Source: an uncultured Candidatus Saccharibacteria bacterium (GTDB taxonomy: Bacteria; Patescibacteriota; Saccharimonadia; Saccharimonadales; Saccharimonadaceae). Taken from it: a stretch of 64,000 nucleotides of DNA. The notes under the pieces were generated by a model. That model made no database searches. It was not told the DNA's origin and saw nothing but the letters and a program-made list of their open reading frames with translations. Below are positions 25,878-34,589 of the stretch, piece by piece; positions within the stretch are counted from its first letter, which is position 1; the number at the start of each line of letters is the position of its first letter. The position numbers and the translations under genes were made by a program. The DNA lies in the NCBI GenBank assembly GCA_937906385.1, contig CALCYQ010000003.1, positions 62,001 through 126,000 of the forward strand. Direction: 5' to 3'.

Positions 25878-27095
25878 TTATTTATCTAAATCGGCGAATT
25901 TTTGTGCCATGGTCGGATTGCCGCGCGTGAGGCGCTTCATAGTCAACTCTTCGGCTTTATTATTAGCGAGGCGGAGGTTGTTTTCGCTACTTAAAAGCGC
26001 TTCCTTGGTTTTCTGCAAATGCGCGATGGTTTTATCAATTTCCTCAATGGCGGTGCTAAATTTGCGGCTGGCCAACTCGTAATTGCGCGCAAAAGCTTGC
26101 TTGAAGTTCTCCATGTTTTCTTCAAAGTGCGTGATGTCGAGGTTTTGGTTGCGTACGACGGCTAGCTCTTGCTTGTATTTGAGCGAATTTTGAGCAGCAT
26201 TGCGCAGAAGCGTAATCATTGGAATAAAAAACTGCGGGCGAATCACGTACATTTTGTCGTATTTGTAGCTGACGTCGACGATGCCGGTATTATAAAGCTC
26301 GGAATCCGCCTCTAGCAGCGTAACTAGCACGGCATACTCGCAGCCTTTCTCCTGACGATCCTTATCAAGCTCCTTGAAAAAGTCCTCGTTCTTGTGCTTA
26401 GTGGCGGTAGTTTCATTTTCGTTTTTCATCTCGAACATAATAGAGATGATCTCGGTGCCGTTTTCGTCGGTTTCGCGGTAGATATAGTCACCCTTGGAGC
26501 CGGACTTGCTAACGGTGTTGTCTTTTTCGAAATAGGCGTTCTGGAAGGCGGTGGCGCGGAGGCGGTTGAATTCGTTTTCGCAATGTTGCTCGAGGGTTTC
26601 GCCGACCATTTTAGTGCTGAGTTTGGATTTGAGATCCTTGAGGCGGTCGATTTCTTCGTCTTTGAGTTTCAGCGCGCCTTCATATTGGGTTTTGAGGGCA
26701 GATTCGCGCAACTTTACCTGCGCCGTAAGCGATTCCTCGCGGAGCTTAGCTTCCTGAGTTTTAGTTTTAAGATCGGATTTAGCGGCTTCGAGTTCTTTTT
26801 CGACTGGCGCGAGCGCCTTGGTGATGGCTAACTCTTTCTCGGCCTCAATTTGCTTGATTTTGCTCTTAAGCTCGGCGATTTCGGCGGCTTGGTTCTGGCT
26901 CGTTTTAGCTTGCTGCGCTTCTTGTTTTGCGAGCGCCAGGTCTTTGTCGGCCTCGGCCTGCTTTTGGAGGGTAGCAATTCTCTGCTCTAATTCTTGATCA
27001 AATTCATGCCCGCGCACTTGCGCCAAAATATCCGCATAGCTACTATCGTCTACTTTAAAAGTCGTTCCGCATTTTGGGCATTTAATTTCCGCCAT
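25878..27095 (-). CDS. DUF2130 protein: zinc ribbon, coiled coil and PD-(D/E)xK-like domain
   Basis: A 405-residue protein that starts with a zinc-ribbon half-site CPKCGTTF. A coiled coil follows (about 35-165), then the DUF2130 domain, in which GDYIYRE and SIMFEMKNE give the D...ExK pattern of PD-(D/E)xK nucleases. A C-terminal helical region ends the protein. I chose ATG 27095 because AGGAGGAG precedes it. An extended -10 TGC-TATAAT lies at 27117-27125. The family is widespread but uncharacterised; a role in DNA handling is inferred from the nuclease-like motif. Confidence 0.85.
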   Translation of the reverse strand: MAEIKCPKCGTTFKVDDSSYADILAQVRGHEFDQELEQRIATLQKQAEADKDLALAKQEAQQAKTSQNQAAEIAELKSKIKQIEAEKELAITKALAPVEKELEAAKSDLKTKTQEAKLREESLTAQVKLRESALKTQYEGALKLKDEEIDRLKDLKSKLSTKMVGETLEQHCENEFNRLRATAFQNAYFEKDNTVSKSGSKGDYIYRETDENGTEIISIMFEMKNENETTATKHKNEDFFKELDKDRQEKGCEYAVLVTLLEADSELYNTGIVDVSYKYDKMYVIRPQFFIPMITLLRNAAQNSLKYKQELAVVRNQNLDITHFEENMENFKQAFARNYELASRKFSTAIEEIDKTIAHLQKTKEALLSSENNLRLANNKAEELTMKRLTRGNPTMAQKFADLDK

Positions 27096-27167
27096 CACTC
27101 CTCCTATTTTTATCTTATTATAGCATTTTCCTGCTCTCGCCGCGCCACGCGTCAACAGAGGTATATA

Positions 27168-27196
27168 TTGACAAAAACGCACGAGTGTGATATAAT
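27168..27196 (+). promoter_or_regulatory. consensus promoter of the 117-residue membrane protein
   Basis: TTGACA, 17-nt spacer, TATAAT (27191-27196). The 56-nt leader contains a short inverted repeat (ACTAC...GTAGT around 27210-27232). Confidence 0.75.
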
Positions 27197-27252
27197 AGAA
27201 GAATAGTACTACTCTGGCTCGGGAGGTAGTGCAAAGAAAGGGGGAATGTCGA

Positions 27253-27606
27253 ATGCTTAGAGACATTTTTAACAGAGCTGGTCTGAAACGCGTCGAGAAA
27301 GATACGCGCTTCCCCTACGAGAAAGTGTGGGATTTTGCCTCAAGGCTAATCTACGTCGCTATTATCGCGGGAATTTGCTGGCTAGTGAGCGCCGTACTGC
27401 TGCTCGTTTTTCCGGCAAAATGGACTTTCATCGTGGGTCTTTTGACCGTTGTCAAATTCTTGGGTAAGTGGATCTTCTGGATCACAGCAATCGGAGCTTT
27501 ACTCTGCTATATTGCTGGCTGGATTATGCCACTTTTCACCAGAGATCAAGGCGACGCCTATCATGAACTCCACGACGACAATCCACACGTCAGACGCAGA
27601 CCGTAA
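27253..27606 (+). CDS. small multi-span membrane protein
   Basis: A 117-residue protein with about three hydrophobic helices (about 29-50, 54-74, 78-99). ATG 27253 is chosen because AAGGGGGA lies at the right distance; the frame also extends to a GTG at 27229. It has a perfect consensus promoter. No family is recognised. It stands between the divergent DUF2130 gene and a convergent P-type ATPase gene. Confidence 0.7.
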   Translation: MLRDIFNRAGLKRVEKDTRFPYEKVWDFASRLIYVAIIAGICWLVSAVLLLVFPAKWTFIVGLLTVVKFLGKWIFWITAIGALLCYIAGWIMPLFTRDQGDAYHELHDDNPHVRRRP

Positions 27607-27629
27607 CAGACCATACGCACCTTAGCACA

Positions 27630-27657
27630 GGGGCTCTCCGGGGCCCCATTTTTATTC
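27630..27657 (+). terminator. intrinsic terminator after the small membrane protein gene
   Basis: GGGGC and GCCCC form a short stem inside a longer GC-rich hairpin, followed by ATTTTTATT, overlapping the end of the ATPase gene on the other strand. Confidence 0.6.
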
Positions 27658-30291
27658 CTTTTCGATGGCGTGCGCGATTTGCTTATACCCCTCGACGACA
27701 AAGAGAATAATTAGTGCAATACCAAAGAGACCAATCATGTAAAGAATCGGCACAGAAACCGTCTGGAGCATCTGCGATAAAATCGGCACTTCCATCACGA
27801 GCGCTTGCAATAGCAGCGTACCGCCAACGCCTACGAGCATCATTGGATTAGACCTAATCGGCACCGAGAAGGCTGAATTGCGCTCGGAGCGGCAGTTGAA
27901 GACGTGAATATTCTGGATGAAGACCATGAGACACATCGTGTAGGTACGCGCCGTGACAATATCGAGCTTCAGTACGTTGACGAATAGGCAATAGGCCGCG
28001 AAAACTACGATTGTAATTACGGCGCCAGAAACGAGGATTTCACGAATCAGACGCTTGTCGAAAATGGATTCTTTTGGATTGCGCGGACGCTCCTTGAGGA
28101 TGCCTTTTTCGGCTTTTTCGAAGGACATGGCGAAATCTTGCACGCCATCCGTTACAACGTTGAGCCAGAGTAATTGCACCGCCACGAGTGGCATTGGCAT
28201 GTCGGTAGCAATGGCGAGACAGAAGAAAGCCGCTTCGGCGAGGCCGCAGGAAATCAAGAAATAGATAATCTTGCGAATGTTAGCGTAAGCCACGCGGCCC
28301 TCCTTAATGCCAGCCACAATCGACTTAAAATTGTCGTCTATAATAATCATGTCGGCCGTTTCGCGCGCGATATCCGTACCGGAGCCCATCGCGATGCCAA
28401 TATTGGCCGTCTTGAGAGCTGGTGCGTCGTTTACGCCATCGCCCGTCACGGCTACGAATTCACCTTGGCGTTTCAGAGAGTTTACAATGTTCAATTTCTG
28501 TAGCGGTGTGACACGAGCATAGATAATATGTTGCGAAACAAAATCGTCAAATTCATCCTCGCCTTTCGCGAAGGCTTCTTCGACCTGGTCGGACGTAGCA
28601 ACTTGGCTATAATCATTAGCCAACTTTAAGTCGCGACCAATTTTGTAAGCCGTGAGTGGGTGGTCGCCCGTCACCATCAAGACCTTGATGCCGGCCGTAT
28701 GGCAATCGCGAATAGAAGCGACGACTTCCTTGCGGATTGGATCAATAAAGCCAACCATGCCCATGAACGTTAAGTTCTTGATGTCTGCCTCAGTATAGCG
28801 CTCCTTGCGAGCGATTTTACCGTTTGCGAGCGCAATCACGCGGTAGCCGTCGCGGGCAAGATTATCGTTTTGCTCATTGAGCTTCTTGAAATCTTTCGCC
28901 TTGCCGTGCGAGAAATTTATGTCGTTGCTAAAGCCTTCAATTACCTCGAGCGAGCCTTTGGCGGTACAGTAGACTTCCCCGTTTTTTTCGTAGAACACGG
29001 CGGAGTATTTATTTTCAGATTCGTACGGAATGGTTTCGAGGATTTTAATGCCATTTTTCTTGACGCCAAGTTTTTTGCCAAGTACAAGGAAGGCGATGTC
29101 GATCGAGTCGCCAATCGTCTGTCCATCGTCAATATTTGCCTCGTTATTTAAGACGCCAAGCAAACCGATTTCTTCGGCATATTTGAGCGCAGCACCCGTC
29201 ACTTTGCCTTTTAATTCGTAGCCAGTACCGCTCACTTGATATTCCTGGCCGTTTGGTAAAGCAATTATTTTCGCAGTTTGCTGGTTGACGGTGAGAGTGC
29301 CAGTTTTATCAGAGGCAATCACCGTACAAGAACCGAGCGATTCGGCGGCGTTGAGCTTGCGCACAATCACGTTTTTCTTCGCCATGCGGTTACTGGCGAT
29401 GGTAAGCGCCATCGTGAGCGCGAGCGGCAAGCCCTCCGGCATCGCCGAAAGCGAGAAGGCAATTACCGTGAGGAAGATTTCGTTATACGGCACTTGCTTG
29501 ACGATTAGCAACGTCGTAATGAGCGCTGCGATAATTAGAATCAGCACCGTAATTTGTTTCGAGAAACGCTCGACGCGAATCGTGAGTGGTGATTTTTCGA
29601 CTACAGTTTCGTTGAGACTGTTGGCGATTTTACCGAGCTCGGTTTGCAGACCAACTTTTACCACTACGCCTTGCGCGCGGCCAGAAACCACGGTCGTACC
29701 AGAAAAGGCCATGTTGCTTTGATCGCCAAGCGATGGGCGTTTTTTCGTGACAACATCAGCCGACTTAACCGCTTGAACGGATTCGCCAGTCAAAATAGAT
29801 TCATCAACGGTAAAGTTGTGCGCTTCGACAAGGCGAATATCAGCTGAGATCTTATCGCCCGATTCGAGTAAAACATAATCACCGACCGTGAGTTTTTCAA
29901 TCTCAATCTGCTCTTCTTTGCCATTGCGCATGACGCGTGCGTGCGTGGCTACCATACTAGCAAGAGCCTCGGCAGTACTATTGGCCTTATTCTCCTGGTA
30001 GGTGCCCATGATTGCATCAACCAGAATAATAAAGGCAATCACGCAGGCATCCAAGATTTCCCCCACAATCGCAGAGGCAATAATCGCGACGAGAAGCAAG
30101 AGTACCATTGGATCGTAAAATTCATGAATAAAAATCTTGAGAATGCTGTCTTTTTTCTTTTTTGGCAACGCATTTGGGCCGTATTGTTTTTGGCGCTTAG
30201 CCGCCTCGGCGCTAGTCAGACCTTTGCTATCCGTCTCTAGCTCATCGAGAATATCTTCGGCGCTACGGCTATAAAATGCTTCTGGTTTCAT
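27652..30291 (-). CDS. P-type cation ATPase (Ca2+-type, P2)
   Basis: An 879-residue P-type ATPase with an N-terminal cation ATPase domain, an actuator TGES motif (LTGES, about 168-172), the phosphorylation site D328 in SDKTGTLT, and TM4 PEGLP (285-289) typical of SERCA/PMCA-type Ca2+ pumps. GDGVNDAPAL is the hinge motif. The C-terminal helices end with a cation-ATPase C domain. It probably exports Ca2+ or a similar ion, but specificity is inferred from TM4 only. The promoter lies in the 24-bp gap shared with a second, divergent ATPase. The start is probably leaderless. Confidence 0.93.
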   Translation of the reverse strand: MKPEAFYSRSAEDILDELETDSKGLTSAEAAKRQKQYGPNALPKKKKDSILKIFIHEFYDPMVLLLLVAIIASAIVGEILDACVIAFIILVDAIMGTYQENKANSTAEALASMVATHARVMRNGKEEQIEIEKLTVGDYVLLESGDKISADIRLVEAHNFTVDESILTGESVQAVKSADVVTKKRPSLGDQSNMAFSGTTVVSGRAQGVVVKVGLQTELGKIANSLNETVVEKSPLTIRVERFSKQITVLILIIAALITTLLIVKQVPYNEIFLTVIAFSLSAMPEGLPLALTMALTIASNRMAKKNVIVRKLNAAESLGSCTVIASDKTGTLTVNQQTAKIIALPNGQEYQVSGTGYELKGKVTGAALKYAEEIGLLGVLNNEANIDDGQTIGDSIDIAFLVLGKKLGVKKNGIKILETIPYESENKYSAVFYEKNGEVYCTAKGSLEVIEGFSNDINFSHGKAKDFKKLNEQNDNLARDGYRVIALANGKIARKERYTEADIKNLTFMGMVGFIDPIRKEVVASIRDCHTAGIKVLMVTGDHPLTAYKIGRDLKLANDYSQVATSDQVEEAFAKGEDEFDDFVSQHIIYARVTPLQKLNIVNSLKRQGEFVAVTGDGVNDAPALKTANIGIAMGSGTDIARETADMIIIDDNFKSIVAGIKEGRVAYANIRKIIYFLISCGLAEAAFFCLAIATDMPMPLVAVQLLWLNVVTDGVQDFAMSFEKAEKGILKERPRNPKESIFDKRLIREILVSGAVITIVVFAAYCLFVNVLKLDIVTARTYTMCLMVFIQNIHVFNCRSERNSAFSVPIRSNPMMLVGVGGTLLLQALVMEVPILSQMLQTVSVPILYMIGLFGIALIILFVVEGYKQIAHAIEKE

Positions 30292-30315
30292 ATCTATATA
30301 TTATAATATAAGCAT
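30292..30315. promoter_or_regulatory. symmetric divergent promoter of two P-type ATPase genes
   Basis: The whole intergenic gap is 24 bp. On the plus strand TATAAT is at 30302-30307, 8 nt before ATG 30316. On the minus strand TATAAT is at 30305-30300, also 8 nt before ATG 30291. The two hexamers overlap by 4 bp in a near-palindromic core, so both mRNAs would be (nearly) leaderless. Confidence 0.65.
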
Positions 30316-32766
30316 ATGCCGAAAATAAAAATTCCTGGCTATCATGCGATTGTCGTGGATAAAATTAAGGTCGATTCGAAACGTGGCTTGAGTCACGAAC
30401 AAGTACGCAAAATGAAGCGGGCGGGCGCAATTAATGAGTCCGTCAAGCCGCCGAGCAAAAGCGTGCAAGAAATCGTGCGCAGCAACGTGTTTACATATTT
30501 TAACTTCGTCTTTTTGATTATCACGATTATTCTGATTTGCGTGCAAAGCTGGCGCGATATTACCTTTTTGCCGCTAATTATTGCGAACACTTGTATTGGT
30601 ATTTTCCAGGAAATTCGCGCCAAGGCCGTACTCGATAAGCTCACGATGCTCAATGCACCAACCGCGCGCGTAATTCGCGACGGCAAAGAAATTGAAATTC
30701 CGGCCGAAAAACTCGTTCAAAATGACGTGGTGGTTTTCCGCGCCGGCAACCAAATTCCAGCCGATGCCACGATTTTGGCTGGCGACGTGGCCGTAAATGA
30801 AGCTCTATTGACGGGCGAGGCAGACGAAATTCGCAAAGGCAAAGACGGCGAATTGATGTCTGGTAGCTTCATTGTGTCTGGCGAGTGCACCGCACAACTG
30901 ACCAAGGTGGGAGCCGCGTCGTATATTTCGCAGCTCACTTTGCAAGCTAAGAAATTAAAGAGCAAAGAGCAATCTGAAATTATTCGTGCACTGAATAAAA
31001 TCGTCACGATTGCTGGTTTTTTGATTATTCCGATTGGTGGCATTCTGTTCTATCAAGGCCACTTTATGAATGGGCTCGACATGCGCGCGAGTGTGCAAGG
31101 CGCGGTAGCATCGGTGCTCGGCATGATCCCGGAAGGTCTATTCTTACTTTCGAGTATCGCTCTCGCGGTTAGCTCAATGAAACTCGCGCAGAAAAAAGTG
31201 CTTTTGCACGATATGAAATCGATCGAAACTTTGGCGCGCGTGAATGTGCTCTGCGTCGATAAAACTGGCACTATTACCGAAAATACCATGGCTGTGAGCG
31301 ACTATGAGCCACTCGGCAAACTTAAGAAAGCGGAGTTGAACGGCATTTTGAGCGATTTCGTGGGCGCACAGGCCGCCGATAATGCTACGATGGGTGCCCT
31401 AAAGGCCTACTTCTCCGAGCCGGATGGCCGCAAAATTAAATCCGTGTCTGGTTTTACGAGCCAATATAAATATAGTGGCGTAAATTTTGAAGATGAGACA
31501 TATGTGCTCGGCGCGCCGGAATTCGTACTTGGCAAAGATTACGAAAAATATCAGGAAAAGATTGAGGGATATAGCCATAAAGGCTACCGCGTCTTAGTTT
31601 TCGGCATTTACGACGGCGTCGTGGAGGGCAAAAAGCTCGACCGTAAATTCAATCCAATTGGGCTAATTATGCTCAGCAATCCAATTCGCCCGAATGCCGT
31701 CGAAACTTTCCAATTCTTTAATAAACAAGGCGTGGCAATTAAGGTGATTTCTGGCGATAATCCAGTAACGGTTTCTGAAGTGGCGCAAAAAGCCAAAATT
31801 AAAGGCGCCGAGAAATACGTCGATGCATCGACTCTGCAAACTGACGAATCAATTGCGCAAGCGGTGCGCGAATACACTGTGTTCGGCCGCGTGACGCCAG
31901 AACAGAAACGCAAATTCATCAAAGCTATGCAACGCGACGGCAAAACTGTGGCGATGACCGGCGATGGCGTAAATGACGTGCTCGCACTTCGCGATGCGGA
32001 CTGTTCAGTCGCGATGGCGAGTGGCAGCGAGGCTGCAGCACAAGCGGCACAACTCGTGCTACTCGAGTCCGACTTCGCGCGCATGCCAGACGTAGTGGCG
32101 GAAGGTCGTCAAGTCGTAAACAACCTTGAACGCTCGGGTAGCCTATTTTTAGTCAAGAACGTCTTTTCATTAATCTGCTCTTTACTCGTGATGATTTTTG
32201 CGATTACCTATCCGCTGATTCCGGCACAAATTTCACTAATTAGTGCTTTCACGATTGGCATTCCTGGCTTCTTACTTTCGCAAGCGCCGAACCATGATTT
32301 AATACGCGGCAGCTTTGTCAGCAACATCTTGAAGCGCGCCACGCCGGGCGGTTTGACCGATGTTGTATTGGTAGCCGCAATGGTGATACTTGGCGCGATT
32401 TTCGGATTACCAAGCACTGATATCTCGACAGCCTGCGCTGTATTAATCGCCGTAGTTGGTCTTGCGATGGTTTGGGAAGCATCGAAGCCAATCGATTGGT
32501 ATAAAAAGACTTGTTTTATCGCTTGTCTGATTGGTCTCATTTTCTGTTATATCTTCCTTAACGATTTCTTCGGTATGAGCCGCATTTCCATCCAAACTGC
32601 CGTCATCCTCATTGCATTAATGGCAACAACTTATCCAATTTTGAAGCAAATGTATAAGTTCGTCGACTGGCTTTGGAAAGCTGGCGGCAAATTTATTACC
32701 CGCGTGCGCGACTACACGCACGCTAACGAAATACAAAATCCATTCATAAAACCGGAGGACGATTAA
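30316..32766 (+). CDS. P-type ATPase (second, divergent)
   Basis: An 816-residue P-type ATPase with actuator LTGEAD (165-170), TM4 IPEGL (271-275), phosphorylation site D315 in CVDKTGTIT and hinge TGDGVNDVLAL. The actuator motif is TGEA instead of TGES, as in a CPR/Firmicutes group of P-type ATPases of unsettled ion specificity. It is only distantly like its divergent neighbour, so the pair is not a recent duplication. Leaderless start is predicted from the shared 24-bp promoter. The next gene starts within its stop (TAATG). Confidence 0.92.
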   Translation: MPKIKIPGYHAIVVDKIKVDSKRGLSHEQVRKMKRAGAINESVKPPSKSVQEIVRSNVFTYFNFVFLIITIILICVQSWRDITFLPLIIANTCIGIFQEIRAKAVLDKLTMLNAPTARVIRDGKEIEIPAEKLVQNDVVVFRAGNQIPADATILAGDVAVNEALLTGEADEIRKGKDGELMSGSFIVSGECTAQLTKVGAASYISQLTLQAKKLKSKEQSEIIRALNKIVTIAGFLIIPIGGILFYQGHFMNGLDMRASVQGAVASVLGMIPEGLFLLSSIALAVSSMKLAQKKVLLHDMKSIETLARVNVLCVDKTGTITENTMAVSDYEPLGKLKKAELNGILSDFVGAQAADNATMGALKAYFSEPDGRKIKSVSGFTSQYKYSGVNFEDETYVLGAPEFVLGKDYEKYQEKIEGYSHKGYRVLVFGIYDGVVEGKKLDRKFNPIGLIMLSNPIRPNAVETFQFFNKQGVAIKVISGDNPVTVSEVAQKAKIKGAEKYVDASTLQTDESIAQAVREYTVFGRVTPEQKRKFIKAMQRDGKTVAMTGDGVNDVLALRDADCSVAMASGSEAAAQAAQLVLLESDFARMPDVVAEGRQVVNNLERSGSLFLVKNVFSLICSLLVMIFAITYPLIPAQISLISAFTIGIPGFLLSQAPNHDLIRGSFVSNILKRATPGGLTDVVLVAAMVILGAIFGLPSTDISTACAVLIAVVGLAMVWEASKPIDWYKKTCFIACLIGLIFCYIFLNDFFGMSRISIQTAVILIALMATTYPILKQMYKFVDWLWKAGGKFITRVRDYTHANEIQNPFIKPEDD

Positions 32767-33122
32767 TGGGACTATTTGGCAAAAAGAAAACAAATACTGG
32801 TATGCCGTTCGAGGAAATCGATTCGGTCGAGAAGGCACAAGTCGAGATTGAACGTGGCGGGCTGGAAAGAATGTATATTATTTCACCGTCGTTATTTGGC
32901 GGGTCGGAAAACGACGATAACATACTCTATGTGCCTGCCGGTTTTTCGGTGCAAAAAGATGATTTAGATATGCGCGTCGCGGATTTAATGCGCGAAGGCC
33001 ATCAATGCGGTTTTGATTGTAAACCGATTTATAAGGGCCGCAGCGTAGTGCCGTCAAAAATTATTTTTAGCTACCGTTGCGACGGAAAACCATACATGAC
33101 AGTCACGATTAAGATTTGGTAA
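32766..33122 (+). CDS. small soluble protein of unknown function, coupled to the P-type ATPase
   Basis: A 118-residue protein starting in the ATPase stop codon (TAATG), with GGAGG upstream. It contains a strand-rich middle (RMYIISPSLFGGSENDDNILYVPAG) and two cysteines (CGFDC) near the C-terminal strands (KIIFSYRCDGKPYMTVTIKIW). No family is recognised. Tight coupling suggests a regulatory or accessory role for the pump, but nothing in the sequence proves it. Confidence 0.7.
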   Translation: MGLFGKKKTNTGMPFEEIDSVEKAQVEIERGGLERMYIISPSLFGGSENDDNILYVPAGFSVQKDDLDMRVADLMREGHQCGFDCKPIYKGRSVVPSKIIFSYRCDGKPYMTVTIKIW

Positions 33123-33204
33123 TCAGCTCAAATTCAATTGCCACGACGCCATATTGGTCGATTTCTGCTTGACTATAAAATTCTGGGTCGAGATGGATTT
33201 CCAT
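33109..33204 (-). CDS. possible 31-residue protein coupled to the preceding membrane protein gene
   Basis: A short frame (MEIHLDPEFYSQAEIDQYGV...) begins within the stop of the 288-residue membrane protein gene (TAATG, shared A at 33204), the same coupling seen elsewhere in this window. It encodes an acidic peptide without membrane segment and ends inside the 3' end of the convergent 118-residue gene (14-nt overlap). It is too short to judge by composition; it could be chance. Confidence 0.35.
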   Translation of the reverse strand: MEIHLDPEFYSQAEIDQYGVVAIEFELITKS

Positions 33205-34070
33205 TATTCGGCTTCATCCTCGAGATGTAAGATACGGTTAATTAACGTGCGGTCGGCATTTGAAGCTAAATCTTTTGGATACATATAAACTATATAATTA
33301 TCCTTCCAGGCGCAGTATTTATGAATGAACATTTTTATCGCATTAATATCCTCTTCAGTTTCTGGCGTCAAGTCAACGTCAATGGCATTCTTGCGGTCTT
33401 GATACGTAATGGTAATTTCGCCAGATGTATCCTTAATACTATAGTAAACATTGTTTACATAGTATGCGATTTCATATTCTTTAATCTTATCCTCTTGGTC
33501 CAGCATCATGGATGCTAAAATGCGCTTGTCTTGATATGAAAGATCGTCATAGTTTTCATCATCTTGAAGACGACGGAGAAAATTGTAAACGATTTTCATA
33601 TTCTCTTCTGAAAAATAGACTTCCGATTTAATGCGCGGCTGCGGGCAAGGAGTCGTAACACACATGATGACTTCGTTATACTCGACGCTGACTTTATTAT
33701 TGTTGTCGACGTAAATAGTAATATCACCATATTGGCCGGCAGAATGAATCGTATACTCGCTACGCGTGAGTGAGACTCTCTTATCGTCGTCCTCTTTTTT
33801 AGCTAAGAGTTTCCTCATCGATTTAGAAATACGATCCCAGAGCGTCTCTTTGACGCAAACGGTCGGACAGATTTCGTCAGATTCGCCGCACGGCGAGGCG
33901 CATCCGTCGACGACGACAACCTTAGCGACAATTACAAAAACAATAATTGCCGCCGCAAGACCAAAGAAAAACATGCCAGCAATAGCGGCAGGCTTTTTGG
34001 TGGCCTTTTTAGGGGCGGTTTTTGAGGTTGCAGTTTTCTTGGTTGGCGATTTTTTAGCGCTTTTTGGCAT
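33204..34070 (-). CDS. single-span membrane protein with Cys-containing outer domain
   Basis: A 288-residue protein. A Lys/Ala/Thr-rich cytoplasmic N-terminus is followed by one membrane helix (about 29-54) and an outer domain that begins with a cysteine-rich segment (CASPCGESDEICPTVC) and continues with beta- and helix-forming stretches. ATG 34070 is preferred because GGAG lies 6 nt upstream; ATG 34082 is also in frame. A TATAAT box lies near 34112-34120. No family is recognised. Confidence 0.7.
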   Translation of the reverse strand: MPKSAKKSPTKKTATSKTAPKKATKKPAAIAGMFFFGLAAAIIVFVIVAKVVVVDGCASPCGESDEICPTVCVKETLWDRISKSMRKLLAKKEDDDKRVSLTRSEYTIHSAGQYGDITIYVDNNNKVSVEYNEVIMCVTTPCPQPRIKSEVYFSEENMKIVYNFLRRLQDDENYDDLSYQDKRILASMMLDQEDKIKEYEIAYYVNNVYYSIKDTSGEITITYQDRKNAIDVDLTPETEEDINAIKMFIHKYCAWKDNYIVYMYPKDLASNADRTLINRILHLEDEAE

Positions 34071-34161
34071 TTTTGACTCCATGCTGTGCGTAAAATAATA
34101 ACGTTATGCTTATATTATAAACTATTTCGGAATAGCATACCGGCGAGTTGGTCACGCAAGA

Positions 34162-34167
34162 TATAAT
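34162..34167 (+). promoter_or_regulatory. -10 element positioned 6 nt before a possible AUA start
   Basis: TATAAT at 34162-34167 is followed by AGAGCT and then ATA (34174), which opens the reading frame of the deoxyribosyltransferase-like gene. The spacing equals that of many ATG-start leaderless genes in this window. Confidence 0.5.
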
Positions 34168-34173
34168 AGAGCT

Positions 34174-34584
34174 ATAAAAATCTGCATTTGCTGTAGTATG
34201 AGTTTTGGTGAAGAAGTAAAAAAGATTGCTGCCGAACTTGAGGAAATGGGGCACGAGGTGTTATTGCCGAACAGAATATTGCTAGATGTAATGAAAGATC
34301 TGAATTCCGACCCCGTAAAAGCTAAAACACGCAACGGATACGATGCGATTCGTGTGCATTTTAATAAGTTTTTAGAAGCCGATGCGGTATTAATATGCAA
34401 TTATACGAAGAGGCGCGTCAAGAATCATATCGGTGCGAATACTCTTATGGAGGCTGGATTCGCATATTATCACGAGAAGCCAATCTATGCGTTAAATCCA
34501 TTACTGAACCAAAAATATATTCACGACGAAATGTATTCGTTCGACATTCAAGTGCTGAATGGAGATTTGAGCAAGATTGAATAG
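34174..34584 (+). CDS. nucleoside 2-deoxyribosyltransferase-like protein, possible AUA start
   Basis: A 136-residue (or 128-residue) Rossmann-like protein. It reads KICICCSMSFGEEVKKIAAELEEMGHEVLLP at the start, with EADAVLICNY and the family hallmark ANTLMEAGFAYYHEKPIYALNP near residues 88-109. The first strand (KICIC) lies upstream of the first ATG (34198), and the codon before it is ATA, 6 nt after a TATAAT box. From ATG 34198 the first strand would be lost and no Shine-Dalgarno sequence exists. I therefore place the start at ATA 34174, with ATG 34198 as the alternative. Relatives cleave or transfer the base of deoxynucleosides, suiting nucleotide salvage. Confidence 0.65.
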   Translation: MKICICCSMSFGEEVKKIAAELEEMGHEVLLPNRILLDVMKDLNSDPVKAKTRNGYDAIRVHFNKFLEADAVLICNYTKRRVKNHIGANTLMEAGFAYYHEKPIYALNPLLNQKYIHDEMYSFDIQVLNGDLSKIE

Positions 34585-34589
34585 TTATA

